Origin: Linanthus parryae
Taxonomy: Eukaryota > Streptophyta > Magnoliopsida > Ericales > Polemoniaceae
Length of the DNA stretch: 64,000 nt
Reading direction: 5' to 3'
Assembly (NCBI GenBank): GCA_023055425.1
Contig: JALGPY010000002.1
Span: 137,821,927-137,885,926 of the forward strand
In this document: in pieces, positions 1 to 12,204 of the stretch
How positions within the stretch are numbered: the stretch's first letter is position 1
How the letters are laid out: every line of letters begins with the position of its first letter
Position numbers and translations under genes: made by a program
Notes under the pieces: generated by a model
Databases searched by the model: none
Told to the model about the DNA's origin: nothing
Seen by the model: only the letters and a program-made list of their open reading frames with translations

Positions 1-1892
1 TGATTTTCCGGTTTAACAATGACCGAGTTACCAAATAATTGCAAACTAAGTTCTAGCTAACAAGACGTCTCCAATTAACTAGATAGGATGAAGATCACAA
101 AAAAATCATAGCAAACGTAAAATCATCAATTAGGTTTATCAAAACATGAATCTCAATTCATAAAACGCATAATCAATGTGAAAACCCTAACCCCAAACTC
201 GGGTCCTGATCTAAGAAGTTTAGCTACGCATATTCATGATCACAAATACAAGCGTTCGTGTGATCATGATCAAAAACAAAGAAAAGAAGGATAAAAGAGA
301 TCAAACAAGATTTCCCAAGCTCCACGATGTGATCCAAGCTCCAAGTTGATGTCCCGTCCTTCAATAATGCGTCTCTCCTCTGAAAATATGACCTAATATG
401 TCTAAAATATGTTCCCTAAGAGTCCCGGGTCAATTAGGAAAGTTTTAAGCATCGTTTCCTTAATTTTGGCCGCCTCTGCACAGTGTCTTCGTACGAAGAC
501 TTTTCTCTTCGTAGGAAGAGTCTTCCTGCGAAGACATTTTCTCTTCGTAGGAAGGGTCTTCGTAGGAAGAGTGTTCGTACGAAGACTTTTTCTCTTCGTA
601 GGAAGGTCTTCCCAGATAGATACTGCAAGCTGTTTTAGGAAGACTTTTTCAGCAACTCAAAATTTGGCTAAGTATAATCTCTTCGTACGAAGACAAATCT
701 CTTCGTACGAAGAGAAGTCTGGGTCACCCAAAAACATCCTTTTTCGACTAATTTTCGATTCCTTGCCCGCGCCTTTGCTTCCTTAAGTATCTCCTCAACC
801 TCGAGACTCCTTTTATGCTATAAAACATTCCCAAATTCCGGGGAACCCTTCATTCATCAATTTAACTCCTCGAAAGGCGTGTTTGGCATTTCCGGATGCT
901 TTCGGCCGCGTTTTATCTCTTTGAGCATCCTTTTTGACATAACTTTTTCATCCGGATTCCGATAAATGTGATTTTCGCACCTTTGGATTCCTTTTGCGAC
1001 GTAGACTTCATCCATGTAGAGAAATTCCCGTTTTCCGAATCATTTTCTCGTTTTTCTCAATTATTGCCTAATATTTGGCGAAAACATCCAAAACGCGCCA
1101 AATTCGTCTTTTCTTCTATTCCGAAGCTCGTTTCTTCTCTCCACTTGATTCCCGCATACGTAATTCCTGTCAAACAACAACCTGAACACTACCGCGAAGA
1201 TCAAATGTGATAAATTATCAAAATCATAATGAAAACCATTAAGAAACGCCCGGATTGTGCATTAAAGCTCAAAAACATCCAAAAGTGCATTTTCTTCTCA
1301 AATTAGCACAAAATCCATCACTTTGCACCGAAACGCACACAAATAACAATGTGAAACGTACGTAGGATAACTCTTATTAAGGAGTTATCAAGTACGTATG
1401 CGGAGGGCGGCTGACTCACTCCGGGCTGCGACCGCGCATGTGAGCACCCCAGGTTCCATGAAGATAATGAAACGATAAAACTGGCATATGCATGACCTAA
1501 ACATGATTATATTGAACTGTGATAGCATGCTGATGTGATACGTGTACCATGAAATAATACGTGCTTGGACTGTTGCCTTGATGTTCTCTACTGAGCTTGT
1601 AGTAAGCTCACCCCTAACATTTTACAGGTACAAGTTATGGTGCTGGTGACGGTTCAGTCCCTGAGTTGTCTTAGATGCTTGGAGTGCTAGTTTATCTGTA
1701 GCTTTTGAGACGAGTCTCAACTCGTTTTGTCTGTAACATAGTTGGGTTGGGAACCGTTGGTAGCTCTGACTACTCTGTAACATATTTCAGTTTGTGTAAT
1801 AAGAGTTTGAGTTGTTTAGTTCACCTCTTGTTCGATCAGTTCCTTTAGTTTTATTCCCAAAAAAAAAATCACCCCGGTTTACGGGCGTGACA
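1..1892 (+). mobile_element. 3' part of an LTR retroelement inserted in Tat A
   Basis: The segment ends with GGTTTACGGGCGTGACA, directly followed by sequence that translates as Tat-type gag (the 1893 entry), so it is an insertion into that gag. An LTR terminus ending in TGACA after a 'GGTTTACGGGCGTG' motif is what I know from chromovirus (Tekay-like) LTRs, but this lineage is an inference. The left end lies outside the window, so neither a paired LTR nor a target duplication can be checked. The stretch holds no retroelement coding domain; it includes a palindromic minisatellite near its left end. A solo LTR or a 3' LTR are both possible. Confidence 0.5.
484..720. repeat. Degenerate minisatellite of TCTTCGTACGAAGA
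   Basis: The 14-bp palindrome TCTTCGTACGAAGA and its variant TCTTCGTAGGAAGA recur about eight times between 484 and 720, with spacers of about 1-60 bp. The repeats are near-self-complementary, so both strands read alike, and they create two opposed reading frames that are very unlikely to be genes. No function can be assigned. Confidence 0.75.
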
Positions 1893-3105
1893 TGCTTGAT
1901 CAGCTTTTAGCTCTAAATTTGTTAGATCTCCCCGAATCAAAGTGACCCGAAGAGGCTACGAAAGTTAATGACCCGCGTTATTGCAAGTACCATCGTTTGG
2001 TGAGCCACCCTACGCAACGATGATTTATTTTGAAATAAAAGATATTGCAACTTGTTAGAGAGGGAAAGATCTCTCTAGAAGAGGAAGGGGAAACCATGGC
2101 GACTAATCTAATTTCTCACTATAGCGAAGATCTCGGCCCCGAAGACATGGATGATGAAGTGTCTTGCAATGTCATCGGGATGGAAGAAGTTGGAGGGGAT
2201 GATGCTAAACAGGCACATGTCGAGGAGAAAGTTCAAAATTGTACCGGTGATTGTATCAAGCTTTTTGACGAAGACCTACTTCTCGGATCAAATCCTCATA
2301 ATCGACATCTTTTCATTAGTGGTTACGCGAGGGAGCGGAAAGTTAATCGAATATTTGTTGATGGAGGATCTGCGGCAAATCTTCTATCACTTTACACAAT
2401 GAAAGAACTTGGCATCAATGCAGATGAGTTATTGTATAGTCGCGTGATGATTCAAGGTTTCAACCCAGAGGGCCAAAGATCTTTGGGGGAATCCGACTTG
2501 ATGTGGTCATCGGTGACTTGAATGAAAGTGTGTTATTCAATGTGATAAGCGCCAGAACATCATATAAGATGTTGTTGGGACGACCATGGATCCATGAAAA
2601 TGGGGTCGTGCCATCTACACTTCATCAATGTCTTAAATACTGCAAAAATAATATGGTGAAAACCATTGTAGCTGATGGGAATCCTTTTGAAGAGGCTGAT
2701 ACACATTTTGCCGATGCAAAGTTTTATGTTGAAAATGCGACATCTAAGGATGATTGCGTAAGTGCTTCACTCCCGAAGGACCAAGAAAATGGAAAGAAAG
2801 AGAAGGGCAAGGATCCAATTCAGGCAAGTAAGGTGGGAGATGCAATCGTGAAGAAGGAAGCGTTGTGCAAAAGTGTTCCCCTCTTGCTTTACAAGTCAAA
2901 AGAAAGGAAAAGTGAAGACGCAGTCGTGGAGGGGTTGACCATGCCAGTCGCCCGTCTTAGGAAAAATCATCCAACTTTGCGAGGATTTGTGAGATCATCC
3001 CAAGCACCAACCGTGGAGCATGCTGATTTGCCTTCTACTAGGACTGTGAAGGGATTTGATCCCAATGCTTACAAGCTTCTAGCAAAAGTGGGCTATAATC
3101 TTTAA
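1893..3105 (+). pseudogene. Tat A gag C-terminus and aspartic protease
   Basis: Reading begins in mid-gag at the insertion junction. The CxxHx4Hx4C-type zinc motif is recognisable at about 1990-2025 (YCKYHRLVSHP), but its last Cys codon is now TGA. A linker of about 90 residues follows. The retropepsin-like protease has its active-site segment FVDGGSAANLL near 2354 and a later MLLGRPWIH segment near 2570, which is typical of Tat proteases. The frame shifts near 2490-2503 and then stays open to 3105. This domain would process the Gag-Pol polyprotein inside virus-like particles. The copy is inactive because gag is truncated and the frame is broken. Confidence 0.8.
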
Positions 3106-5268
3106 AATTCGACTACCATTAATGAGTTACCCTCTGAAGTTACAGGAGAATAGGTGCATGGCCTCAATCCAACGCAGAAGATGTTGAGGCAAAATGGGCA
3201 TACAGTTCCAGTTCCTCGAATATGATTGGGATACAAGCCTCCATCTCCAGCTCGAATCTTCATCAAAAGAGTTGCGAATCACTACATTACGACTGGAGAT
3301 GAATCATCTTGCACGTCGAAAAGGCTTTCTGTCTTTGATCGTTTAGGAAAGCCTAAACCCAGAAGATCTGTTTTTGATCCTCTAGGTGTGAGCAGTCCAA
3401 ATTTAAAGACCATGGCTCCACGGATGCCCTCTCATGGAAGATTTAGATTCTTTAAGATGCATGATAAGGAGATTAGCTTTGAAGATAGAAGGAATCCAAT
3501 CATAGTAGGAGATGGAAAATAATTTAGAAGTAAATTCCCATCACAGATGACGAAGCATACGGAGCTTTTGATAACAAAAGAGGACGTATTGACTGTGAAA
3601 CAACAAACTATGGTGAACACAAAGGTCGTAGACAACTTTCCGGAAGATGAAAGTGTTCGATCCTCATACCAGATCACCATCCAAGATGACACAAATCAAG
3701 TTGAAGAAGATGCTGAAGATGCTCCTCCCGAGCTCGAAGAAGGCGTTAATTCTACGGTCGACGATTTGAAGGAAATCGACTTGGGGACGGAAGAACAACC
3801 GATACCAACATACGTCAGCGCAAACCTCACTTTGGAAGAAGAGGAAATGTACATTGAACTCTTAAAGGAGTATAAAGATGTCTTTGCTTGGAGTTACAAG
3901 GAAATGCTAGGATTGGATCCAAGGGTAGCCGTTCATAACTTGGCTGTAAAACATGGTGTTCGACCAATGAAGCATGCACAATGACTATTCCGGCCTGAAT
4001 TGATCCCCAAAATCGAAGTTGAGGTGAATAAGTTGATAGAAGCTGGGTTCATTAGAGAATTCAAATACCCGACGTGGATCTCGAGTATCGTCCCGGTAAA
4101 GAAGAAGAATGGTCAAACTCGGATATGTGTTGATTTCCGAGACCTGAACAATGCATGTCCGAAGGATGACTTTCCCCTCCCTCTAACGGAGTTGATGGTG
4201 GATGCTACTACTGGGCATGAGGCCTTATCTTTCATGGATGGATCGTCTGGTTACAACCAAATTCGTATGGCTTCCCAAGATGAAGAGTTGACTGCATTTC
4301 GCACACCAACGGGCATCTATTGTTACAATGTAATGCCATTCGGTTTGAAAAATGCAGGGGCAACCTATCAAAGGTCAATGCAGAAGATCTTTGACGATAT
4401 GATTCACAAGAATGTTGAGTGTTATGTAGATGATCTTGTGGTAAAGACAAAAGAGAGAAAGAACCAACTTCATGACTTGAGAAGTGTGTTTGATAGACTT
4501 CGTCGGTACCAACTTAAGATGAACCCATTGAAGTGCGCTTTTGGTGTCACATCGGGAAAGTTTATGGGATTTGTTGTGCGTCATCGAGGCATAGAAATTG
4601 ATCAGTCCAAGATTGATGCTATTCAAAAGATCCCCGAGCCTCGTAACATTCATGAGCTAAAACGTTTGCAAGGACGGTTGGCGTATCTTCGAAGATTCAT
4701 CTCAAACCTTGCCCGAAGGTGTCACCCATTCAGCCGGCTCATGAAGAAAGGGGTTCCTTTCCAATGGGATGATGCTTGTAAGACTGCGTTTGAAGAAGTC
4801 ACGGCTTATTTGACGAAGCCCCCTGTCTTGGCTGCTCCAATACCTGGACGACCATTGATTCTCTATATTGCTACACAAGAGCACTCCATTGGGGCATTGC
4901 TAGCACAAAAAAACAATGAAGGGAAAGAGAATTCTCTTTACTACTTGAGTAGGAGGATGAAGCCTCACGAGTTAAATTACTCTTCAATTGAGAAGATATG
5001 TTTTGCTTTGGTGTTCTCCATACAGAAGTTACGCCATTACTTCCAAGCGCATACCGTCCATCTCATCTCGAAGGCCAATCCTGTTAAGTACATTATGTCA
5101 AAACCAGTGCTTTCAGATCGGCTAGCCAGGTGGTCACTTCTTCTCCAGGAATTCGAGATCATTTATGTCCCTCAAAAAGCTGTCAAAGGCCAGGCTTTAG
5201 CAGATTTCCTAGCAGATCATCCTTTGCTTGCAGACTGGGAATTATCCGAAAGTTTTCTTGATGAATAA
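3106..5268 (+). pseudogene. Tat A reverse transcriptase and RNase H
   Basis: After a spacer with stops (3106-3546) the frame contains the pre-RT segment EYKDVFAWSYKEM (about 3868-3910), a stop near 3982, then a long RT open to 5268. RT landmarks are ICVDFRDLNNACPKDDFPLP, FMDGSSGYNQI, the catalytic YVDD at 4423-4434 and SGKFMGFVV. The Ty3-type RNase H follows (from about LILYIATQEHSIGALLAQ near 4855) and ends with QALADFLADHP. All segments from 2503 to about 6590 lie in the same frame, so decay here is mainly by stop codons. The function of the intact protein is synthesis of element cDNA and degradation of the RNA template. Confidence 0.88.
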
Positions 5269-5700
5269 GTCTTCATAGTGGAAGAACGCGGGCCTTACAA
5301 GATGTATTTTGACGGAGCATCTCATCGTGATGGAGCCGGAGTTGGTGTAGTTTTCATTTAGCCAGAAGGAGATGTGTTACCATATGCGTTCACTCTTAAA
5401 GAGAACTGCTCTAACAATGTAGCAGAATATCAAACTTTCATACTTGGACTGGAGATGGAAGTTGAAGCCAAGCATCTAAATCTTCAAGTGTATGGTGACT
5501 CAAAGCTTGTGATCAATTAGCTCCTCAACGTTTATGAGGTAAAGAAATCTAAATTGATCCCCTATCATAATTATGCTGTTCGAATGATGGAATGGCTCTG
5601 AAACGTCACCTTGCAGCATGTGCCGAGAGGTGAGAACAAACAAGCTGATGCACTCGCCAAGCTTGCATCGACATTGACGTTGCCCAAGTACGAAGCCACG
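5269..5700 (+). pseudogene. Tat A second (archaeal-type) RNase H
   Basis: The segment YKMYFDGASHRDGAGVGVV begins near 5298 and is followed by NNVAEYQTFILGLEMEVE and VYGDSKLVIN, ending with HVPRGENKQADALAKLAS near 5660. The D...E...D...D order is that of an RNase HI-like domain separate from the RNase H that follows RT. This additional domain between RNase H and integrase is a known marker of Tat-lineage elements. Three in-frame stops (near 5359, 5518 and 5599) interrupt it, so the copy is inactive. Confidence 0.85.
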
Positions 5701-7049
5701 GTCCATATTTGTGAAAGGTGGGTTGTTCCGCCAATTTTCGAAGATCATGATGAATGTGAACAAGACACCAATGCAATTACAGCCCACGAGATCACAATAG
5801 AAGATTGGCGTGATGCTTTCATTAATTACTTACAAAATGGGAAGCTTCCTGACTATGTGCGCAAAAGGACTGACATCCGAAGACGTGATTCAAGGTTTCT
5901 CTTCTACAAAGATACGCTTTATCGTCGTTCTTTTGAAGGGTTGTTGCTCAGCTGCTTGGGAGAAGACGAGATTGTGCATGTTCTTCAGGAAGCTCACTCT
6001 GGCATATGTGGGGCTCATCAGTCGGGACCAAAGCTGCATTTCAGGATTAAGAGGATGGGTTACTACTGGCCTAGAATGGGAAAAGATTGTATGAATTTTG
6101 TCAAAAGGTGCCAAGTCTGTCAATTTCACGCAAACCTCGTCCATCAACCACCCGAGTTGCTTCACCCAATAGTATCCTCCTAGCCGTTTGATGCTTGGGG
6201 ACTAGACGTGGTGGGGCCTCTTACGAAGTCTTCGGCTGGACATCTCTACATAATTGCTGCAACTGACTACTTCTCCAAATGGGCTGAAGCCGCACCGCTG
6301 AAAGAAGTCAAGAAAGATACAGTGGTTCAGTTCATCAAGAATAACATCATATTTCGATATGGTGTGCCTCGCTACATTGTCACAGATAATGGTTAATCTT
6401 TTGATAACAAGCTCATGGACTCATTCTGCGACAAATTCGGCTTCAAACAATACAAGTCATCAATGTATAATGCCCCAGCAAATGGTTTAGCGGAGGCATT
6501 CAACAAGACCCTTGGCAATTTTTTGAAGAAGGGGGTTGCAAAGACGAAATGAGATTGGCATGAAAGGATTGGAGAAGCTCTGTGGGCTTACAGGACCACA
6601 TATCGACGCCTACGCAAGCTACGCCTTATGCATTGGTGTACGGAGTTGAAGCAATCCTAACTTTAGAATGTCAGATCCCATCACTTAGAATTTCTATTTA
6701 GGAAGGTCTCACGAAGGAGGATAATGCACTCCTCAGACTTGCAGAGCTAGAGGCATTGGATGAGAAGAGACTCGAAGCTCAACAACGGCTGGAGTGCTAC
6801 CAAGCTCGCATGTCCAAGGCGTTCAACAAGAAAGTCCGGATTAGGTCATTTCAAGTGGGAGATCTTGTACTTGCGGTGAGGAGACCGATCATAACCACCC
6901 ACCGAACGGGGAACAAGTTCACCTCCAAGTTGGATGGACCATACAAAGTGAAATAAGTATACACAAATGGCGCATACCTCGTTGTAGACGAAGATGGATT
7001 GAGAATTGGCCACATCAACGGCAAGTTCTTGAAACGATATTATCCCTGA
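5701..7049 (+). pseudogene. Tat A integrase
   Basis: The zinc-binding N-terminus is visible as EAHSGICGAHQSG...RCQVCQF (about 5990-6125). The catalytic core has WGLDVVGPL (first Asp, about 6198), IVTDNG (second Asp, about 6380) and NGLAEAFNKTL (Glu, about 6482). Stops lie near 6181, 6394 and 6550, and a frameshift lies in the 6600-6750 stretch. The C-terminal part (DLVLAVRRPI...SKLDGPYKVK, then HINGKFLKRYYP) ends at the TGA at 7047-7049. No chromodomain follows, as expected for Tat. The intact enzyme would insert element cDNA into chromosomes. Confidence 0.82.
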
Positions 7050-8959
7050 AGAACAGCTCCACGCTCCTGTAGCACGAGCCTAAACTGCTTCAAAAGCTCC
7101 TGTTGTACGAGCCTGAACAGCTTCAAACGCTCCTATAGTATGAGCTTATAAACTACTTCAACGCTCTTCGACACAAGAGTTTAAACTGTGTTACTCCTAA
7201 CTTGCACGAGTCTAAACTGCAAAGGATAAATTGAACTACGCTTGGCTTGATCCTGTGAGGGTACGTAGGCAGCTTGGAACATTCTTCTGAGTTCAGTCAT
7301 ACCAAAAAAAAATAATCCCCCATTTTTATGGATTCTTATAAAAAGACAAAATGAGGTCAATTGGTTTCAAGACATTCTTTGAAGAGTCTGAAATGGTGAG
7401 ATGTGATAATTTGATCTCCTATGGGATTGGAGCTCTTGTTGTTCCTGCAGAAAGTCAAGTTGCACTCATTTTCCTCAAGTTCTTGAATTCACCAATGACG
7501 CCGCAACCCCAACGTCTAATTTATAACATTTTCATTGCTTTTCGTTGACCTTTTGTTGTTGCCGTCCTTGCGTCTTGGAATTTGTGTCGCTTTAGCCATC
7601 GCTTAACCGTACTCAGGCACTCGCCAATATCTCGGTAACCAAGTGCATTGCGTCATTAATCTTGAGAAAAGCTTTGTCATTCACATGTTTCGGGTCATTG
7701 GTGTTGCAAATCAAATGCACCGTCATTATCGCTTCTCCTCCTATAGATCAGAACTACATGTCATTGATGACGTTTATTTTCAGTACAATCTACGTGTTGA
7801 AAATTCCACTTGTGATCCTTCTTTTGCTCATGCGACCATAAGAAACCACAAAAAAAAGATGATCTTTATTTACTACCCTGCTTAATAAAGATCTAGAGGT
7901 CGAGGGTGAAGTTCGTCATCATATTCGACGCATTACACCATGATCTTTTTCCCAAATGGTCTCGTTCTCTCAGCCCAAATTCAAAACCACCACGTAGGAA
8001 TTGACTCTCTCCTGCTCGCTCGCTGCCCTCGTGGGAACATTTTCGATCAATGTGTCGTCATTTCTTTGTCGGGAATCATTTCTCACGTCGGCTTCAAAAC
8101 CACCGGGGAAAGAGGGTAGCTTCATTCCTTGATCAAGTATACTTCAAGTGATTTTGGCATTGCCTCATCTGCTCCCACTTATGAAATCCGTAATCGCCGT
8201 CTTCATGTCAAAAACATTGCGCCACCAGCTGAAATAAAGCTTCATTAATGTCGTGGCTGCATTAAAGATTTCATGCTCGCAATGAAAAGTGAAGTTTCAC
8301 GGACCTGCAAAATACAGTGAATAGAAACATAGCTAACAAGTTACAGCTTGTTAAGGCTTCTCATTTTCAAAAATACATGGTGCAGCACACCATTTTTTGG
8401 TCAACCCGAGTTTACATGGCCTCCGTTTCAAACTCCTGGTGATTGTTGCGGCTAGTCAAAGTTCACTAGCATGGCTGTGAAAGGTCACTTGGCAGTGTGA
8501 TGTCACCATTTTGTTCCTCCCCATTGTGGTGTGTGTTCTCATCATCATCATGCTGCATTTAATGGCATATTTAAAAAAAAAGAAGAAGAACAACATTCTC
8601 ATTTTGCAAGTAAAGCTCTCTGGACGTTAACTAATGAGGATTCAATCTTCAAAGGCATGTGTTGGCAAGTGTCAATGAGATGTTTTGGTTCATGCTAGGA
8701 AATGGAATCATGTGTGCAGTGGTACAATTTGAACAGAAGAGGGGTCATAGGAAATAAGCGATTTTATTATTTCATTAAAATCTTGAAAAGAAATGAAATT
8801 ACTACACTGAAAGGGAAATTACAATCAAAAGAAATGGTAATTCCACTTGGAGAATTTCAGCTTGAAGAGCTCTCCTCTCTCAAACTCCAAGGCATCCTTA
8901 ATGTTCGCCAACTCCTGGAGAGCTTTTTCTCGTCGAGCAAGTTCCTTAAGAGCATCCTC
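7050..8959. other. Tat A 3' non-coding region, proximal part
   Basis: No domain is recognised on either strand. At 7050-7220 a degenerate repeat of about 30 bp built on 'CTCCTGTAGCACGAGCCTAAACTGCTTC' occurs about four to five times right after the integrase stop. The rest is non-repetitive and carries only short ORFs with no recognisable product. Long post-pol regions of this kind are usual in Tat elements. Confidence 0.6.
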
Positions 8960-10173
8960 GCGTTAATCCTTAAGAAAAGACATGAAAGAGCTTGAATTTG
9001 ATATTTCTTGCTCTATCTCTGTTAATTTGGACTTTTTCTCGTCCATCTTAACCTTGAGATCTTCAAGTACCTTCAAAAGTTCAGCGCGCTTAGCCTCAAT
9101 GTCATTGATCTCCTTTGAAAGTTCCTCGCACTCGGAATTCAGCTTTGCGTTGTTTAGCTCAGTGACAGAAACATCTCGTTCGGAATCCTTCGCCTTCTCT
9201 TTCAATTTCCCATCTGAAGGTTCAAGTGAGGGGACAAGCTTGCGCCTTTCAGATTCATACCCTTCCACCCGATTGAGATATGCCTCCCACGCTTCACGCA
9301 TTGAAGGAACTTCTCGAGGAAAGATTGCCACCATGGTTTCCAGTGCGTTTTTGATGTCCTTCTTTATTGCTAAGACATCCTCCACGGGTTGGTCTACTAT
9401 GGTGCGAGTGAACTCTTCCTCAAAGGGAAAACATGGCAAACAGGCTGAAATCCAAGGTTTTTGGTGAATTCTTCAAGCGGAACTTCCATGTCAAATAGCT
9501 CTGCAATTCCATCCAGATCACGAAGGGGTGTAGGATCGTCAACGGGCTTTTTCGGCCTTATGTGCTTGTGATTAACTTCAACGTCCGATTCACCTGCTTC
9601 CTCGGGTGAACTAAGAATGGTTACTCGCTTTGCGACGTCCTTGGTTGTCTCAACTCCACCCATCTTTACCTTAATTGACAATGGTGAGCGTTGCTGTCCT
9701 TGGGCTGCTTGTTTTTGCGGTTTCTTGGAAGCGGTGGAACTTTCATATGCTTGAGTGAATCCTTTAGAAGCCGATGCATTGAGTTGCATGGGTCGTCGAG
9801 CACTCCCTTGAGCTTGGGGCTTCAATCCATTTCCGCTACCCTAAATTGGACTATTGCGAGCCTTGAGAATGAATTGATCAGCTTCCTTGCTTTGTTTGGC
9901 GATCGGGGCCTGACTCGGATCAGCCTTCTGCTTCCTAGAGATCTCAGCTTGGTTATGCGGGGTGCCTTCTGATGTCTTTGTAGTCACTTTGCCCATCTCG
10001 CGCCCAACGCCGTCTTCCTTAGAACGAACCTGATGAAGCTTATCTTCGCGCTGCACATTCGTCGACTTCCCATTCTCATTCTTGCGGAATTAATCAGGCG
10101 ACTTGCCCATGCTATTCCTATTAGTGAATTGTGACGGTTATTTGAACGGGACGGCTTTGACGACATTATGATC
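8960..10173 (-). pseudogene. Antisense ORF of Tat A (charged, coiled-coil protein)
   Basis: A reading frame opposite to gag-pol starts near 10166 and continues through 10056-9841 and 9825-9397 (same frame, one TAG near 9841) and then, after a frameshift near 9430, 9439-8963. The first two thirds are basic and Gln/Lys/Ser-rich. The last 90 residues (about KLKEKAKDSERDVSV to ISNSSSFMSF) are strongly Glu/Lys-rich with heptad-like spacing, consistent with a coiled coil. On the minus strand TTTTTACAG just before the frame looks like a 3' splice site, so an upstream exon is likely, but I could not find a plant-mobile-domain exon above 10200. Antisense ORFs between pol and the 3' LTR are known in Tat elements such as Grande. 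Its function is unknown. Confidence 0.6.
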
Positions 10174-11841
10174 CTGTAAAAACAACAACAAATTCATCAA
10201 GTTATTGAAATTCAAAGGCGTTGGCTACGAAAATGTTTTAGCCGTCTCACTGGATATCCAAGTTGAACCACAATTATTGTTTTGTTTCTTTCTCCAAAGA
10301 GCATTATACACTCTGATTTCAAGTGGCAGAGTAGTAGGCAAGGATTAAAAGAAATGGTATAAAAAATCTAGCCATTAAGTATTTTTTATGAAATGGTTGC
10401 CATGACCACTAGATAACTCAGGAATGACATTTGGAAGAGTCTCTGCATAAGTACAACTTTTTTTTTGAAACAGAGCACTACATGCTCTGTTCTAAGAGAA
10501 ACAATGCAGTGGGAAAAAAGGGAGGAAGGTTGGGTTTCTTGATGGAAGAAGCAAATGTATTGGCCGGGAATGAAGAAACATTGGACGTTCAGTTTAGTCG
10601 ATGAAGAAAGACGGAGTACGGACACAAGTTTATGACGAAAACAACGCTAGTATCGCCTATATTTGACAGAACAGAGCATCGAAAGTGTTAGTAAACATCA
10701 AAGTTCAAAAGAAAAGATAAAAGAACCTTTTCTGGAAATGGTGGCGTTACTTTGTTGGCCTCCTCTCCAGTTAGTCGGAAATGGGTTTGTCGCGTCACCC
10801 ACAGCTCTTGTAGCTTCGTTCTCTCTTCCGATCTCTTCGCCAAGGAAACGGAAGAGACTCACTTGCTGCCTCAGCTGGAGCTATGAGAAGAGTGAAAGTG
10901 ATGATTACTTGGGGCGGTGTTCAGATCCTTAAATAAGAACAAAATGTCAAGCTTGCAAGATCAAAATTCAATTTTTGGAACATGATAAGATTTGTTTCAG
11001 ATTTTATCTGATACAGTTTTGAGTTTGAATTAGTTAAAAAGGCATTCTCATGATGGAAGTGAAGTGTAAAGAGGATGATGGTAAATCTTTCAGTTCATTT
11101 TAGAATCATTCGGTTGATTTGGAATCAAATCAAAAACTCAATTAAGCTGCCAAATTTCAGTTGACATCTTGTCATTAGGTGAAATCAAAGATGAAAATGT
11201 ACACTTAAATACTCTGGGGTATATCCAATATTATTCAGTTGATTTGGTATGGAATTAAAATTTCAAATGAGAGATTCAAGGCGCAATAATTCAAGCTTGC
11301 ACTCTAGTTGTTCGGCGAAACCAAAAAGCAATTGAATCAAGGGGAATATCAGATGAGCGGTGGATATTAAACACGTTTCAGACTCATTTTGAGGGAAACT
11401 TTCCCATAAAGTTGCAATAATATTGCAAGGGCCCAAACTAGAAGCGATCTCAACATTTTCATTTTACAAGCCCAGATTCGAAGAATTTGTAAATTTGTTG
11501 CAAGCCGCAAGCCCAAGACGTGAGTGCAGTAAAACAAAGTCTGTTTTGATGCATCGCGGGAGGATTTAATTTCACTCCCATGCAAGAGTCGCGAAGACTA
11601 AAATTCGCACTTGAAGCAAAGTGATTGACGAGTTACGTGAAGTCAGTTTCAAAGCTTAAATAAAATCCAAGTTCAAATGAATTTTCGGTCACCCCAACAC
11701 GACATTCTAAAAGCAAAATTAGAATCCTCGGGTATCGACAAAGAAACAAAGTCAAACAAATTGTGCAAATATCAACGAAAGATGACTTCGAAAGTTCGAG
11801 ACATGTCCACCAACAAGCCACTGGAGCCGGTGAACAAGTCT
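10174..11841. other. Tat A 3' region, distal part, no gene seen
   Basis: The short ORFs here resemble no family I recognise and there is no clear tandem repeat. If the antisense gene had further 5' exons they would lie here, but I see none with a recognisable domain. The segment ends at the polypurine tract. Confidence 0.5.
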
Positions 11842-11853
11842 CGAGGGGGCATT
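11842..11853 (+). promoter_or_regulatory. Polypurine tract of Tat A
   Basis: The sequence CGAGGGGGCATT lies immediately before the LTR start TGTTGACACAC. A G-rich tract at this place primes plus-strand cDNA synthesis. Its strand agrees with the gag-pol orientation. Confidence 0.75.
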
Positions 11854-12118
11854 TGTTGACACACAAAAAAAAGTAATTACTTTACCACTATTTTAGTAGT
11901 GCAAATTGTCACGCATGTCACGCTACATGTGGTAGGATAAAATGTAACATTAGTTACATATTATATAGTTACTAATTAAATTGTAACTATATACATATGT
12001 AATTAATTTTTACTATTATTTCTCAGAAAATTAGAGAGATAATAACAAATGGGTTGTTAGTATCTTGTGGATCTCAAATCTCAATTAGAATGACCAAAAT
12101 GCCCCCACTCGGTTTGCC

Positions 12119-12131
12119 TATAAATAGAGCT
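12119..12131 (+). promoter_or_regulatory. TATA box in the Tat A LTR
   Basis: CTATAAATAGAGC matches the plant TATA consensus. It lies about 265 bp into the LTR and is followed within 35-60 bp by a CA-rich stretch (ACACACAACACATCACAAC) typical of a plant transcription start and leader. It is on the gag-pol strand. Confidence 0.65.
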
Positions 12132-12204
12132 GCATTCCAAGAGGAAAGATCACACACAACACATCACAACACCACAAAATTTCAAAGGCTAGAGAAGCTC
12201 TGAC

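Noticed and set aside
409..786. 125-codon + strand ORF and its minus-strand partner (434-628)
   Set aside because: Both come from the palindromic TCTTCGTACGAAGA repeats, which avoid stops on both strands. No protein features.
8702..8995. 97-codon + strand ORF in the Tat A 3' region
   Set aside because: No recognisable motif, overlaps the end of the better supported antisense ORF, and the composition is not coding-like.
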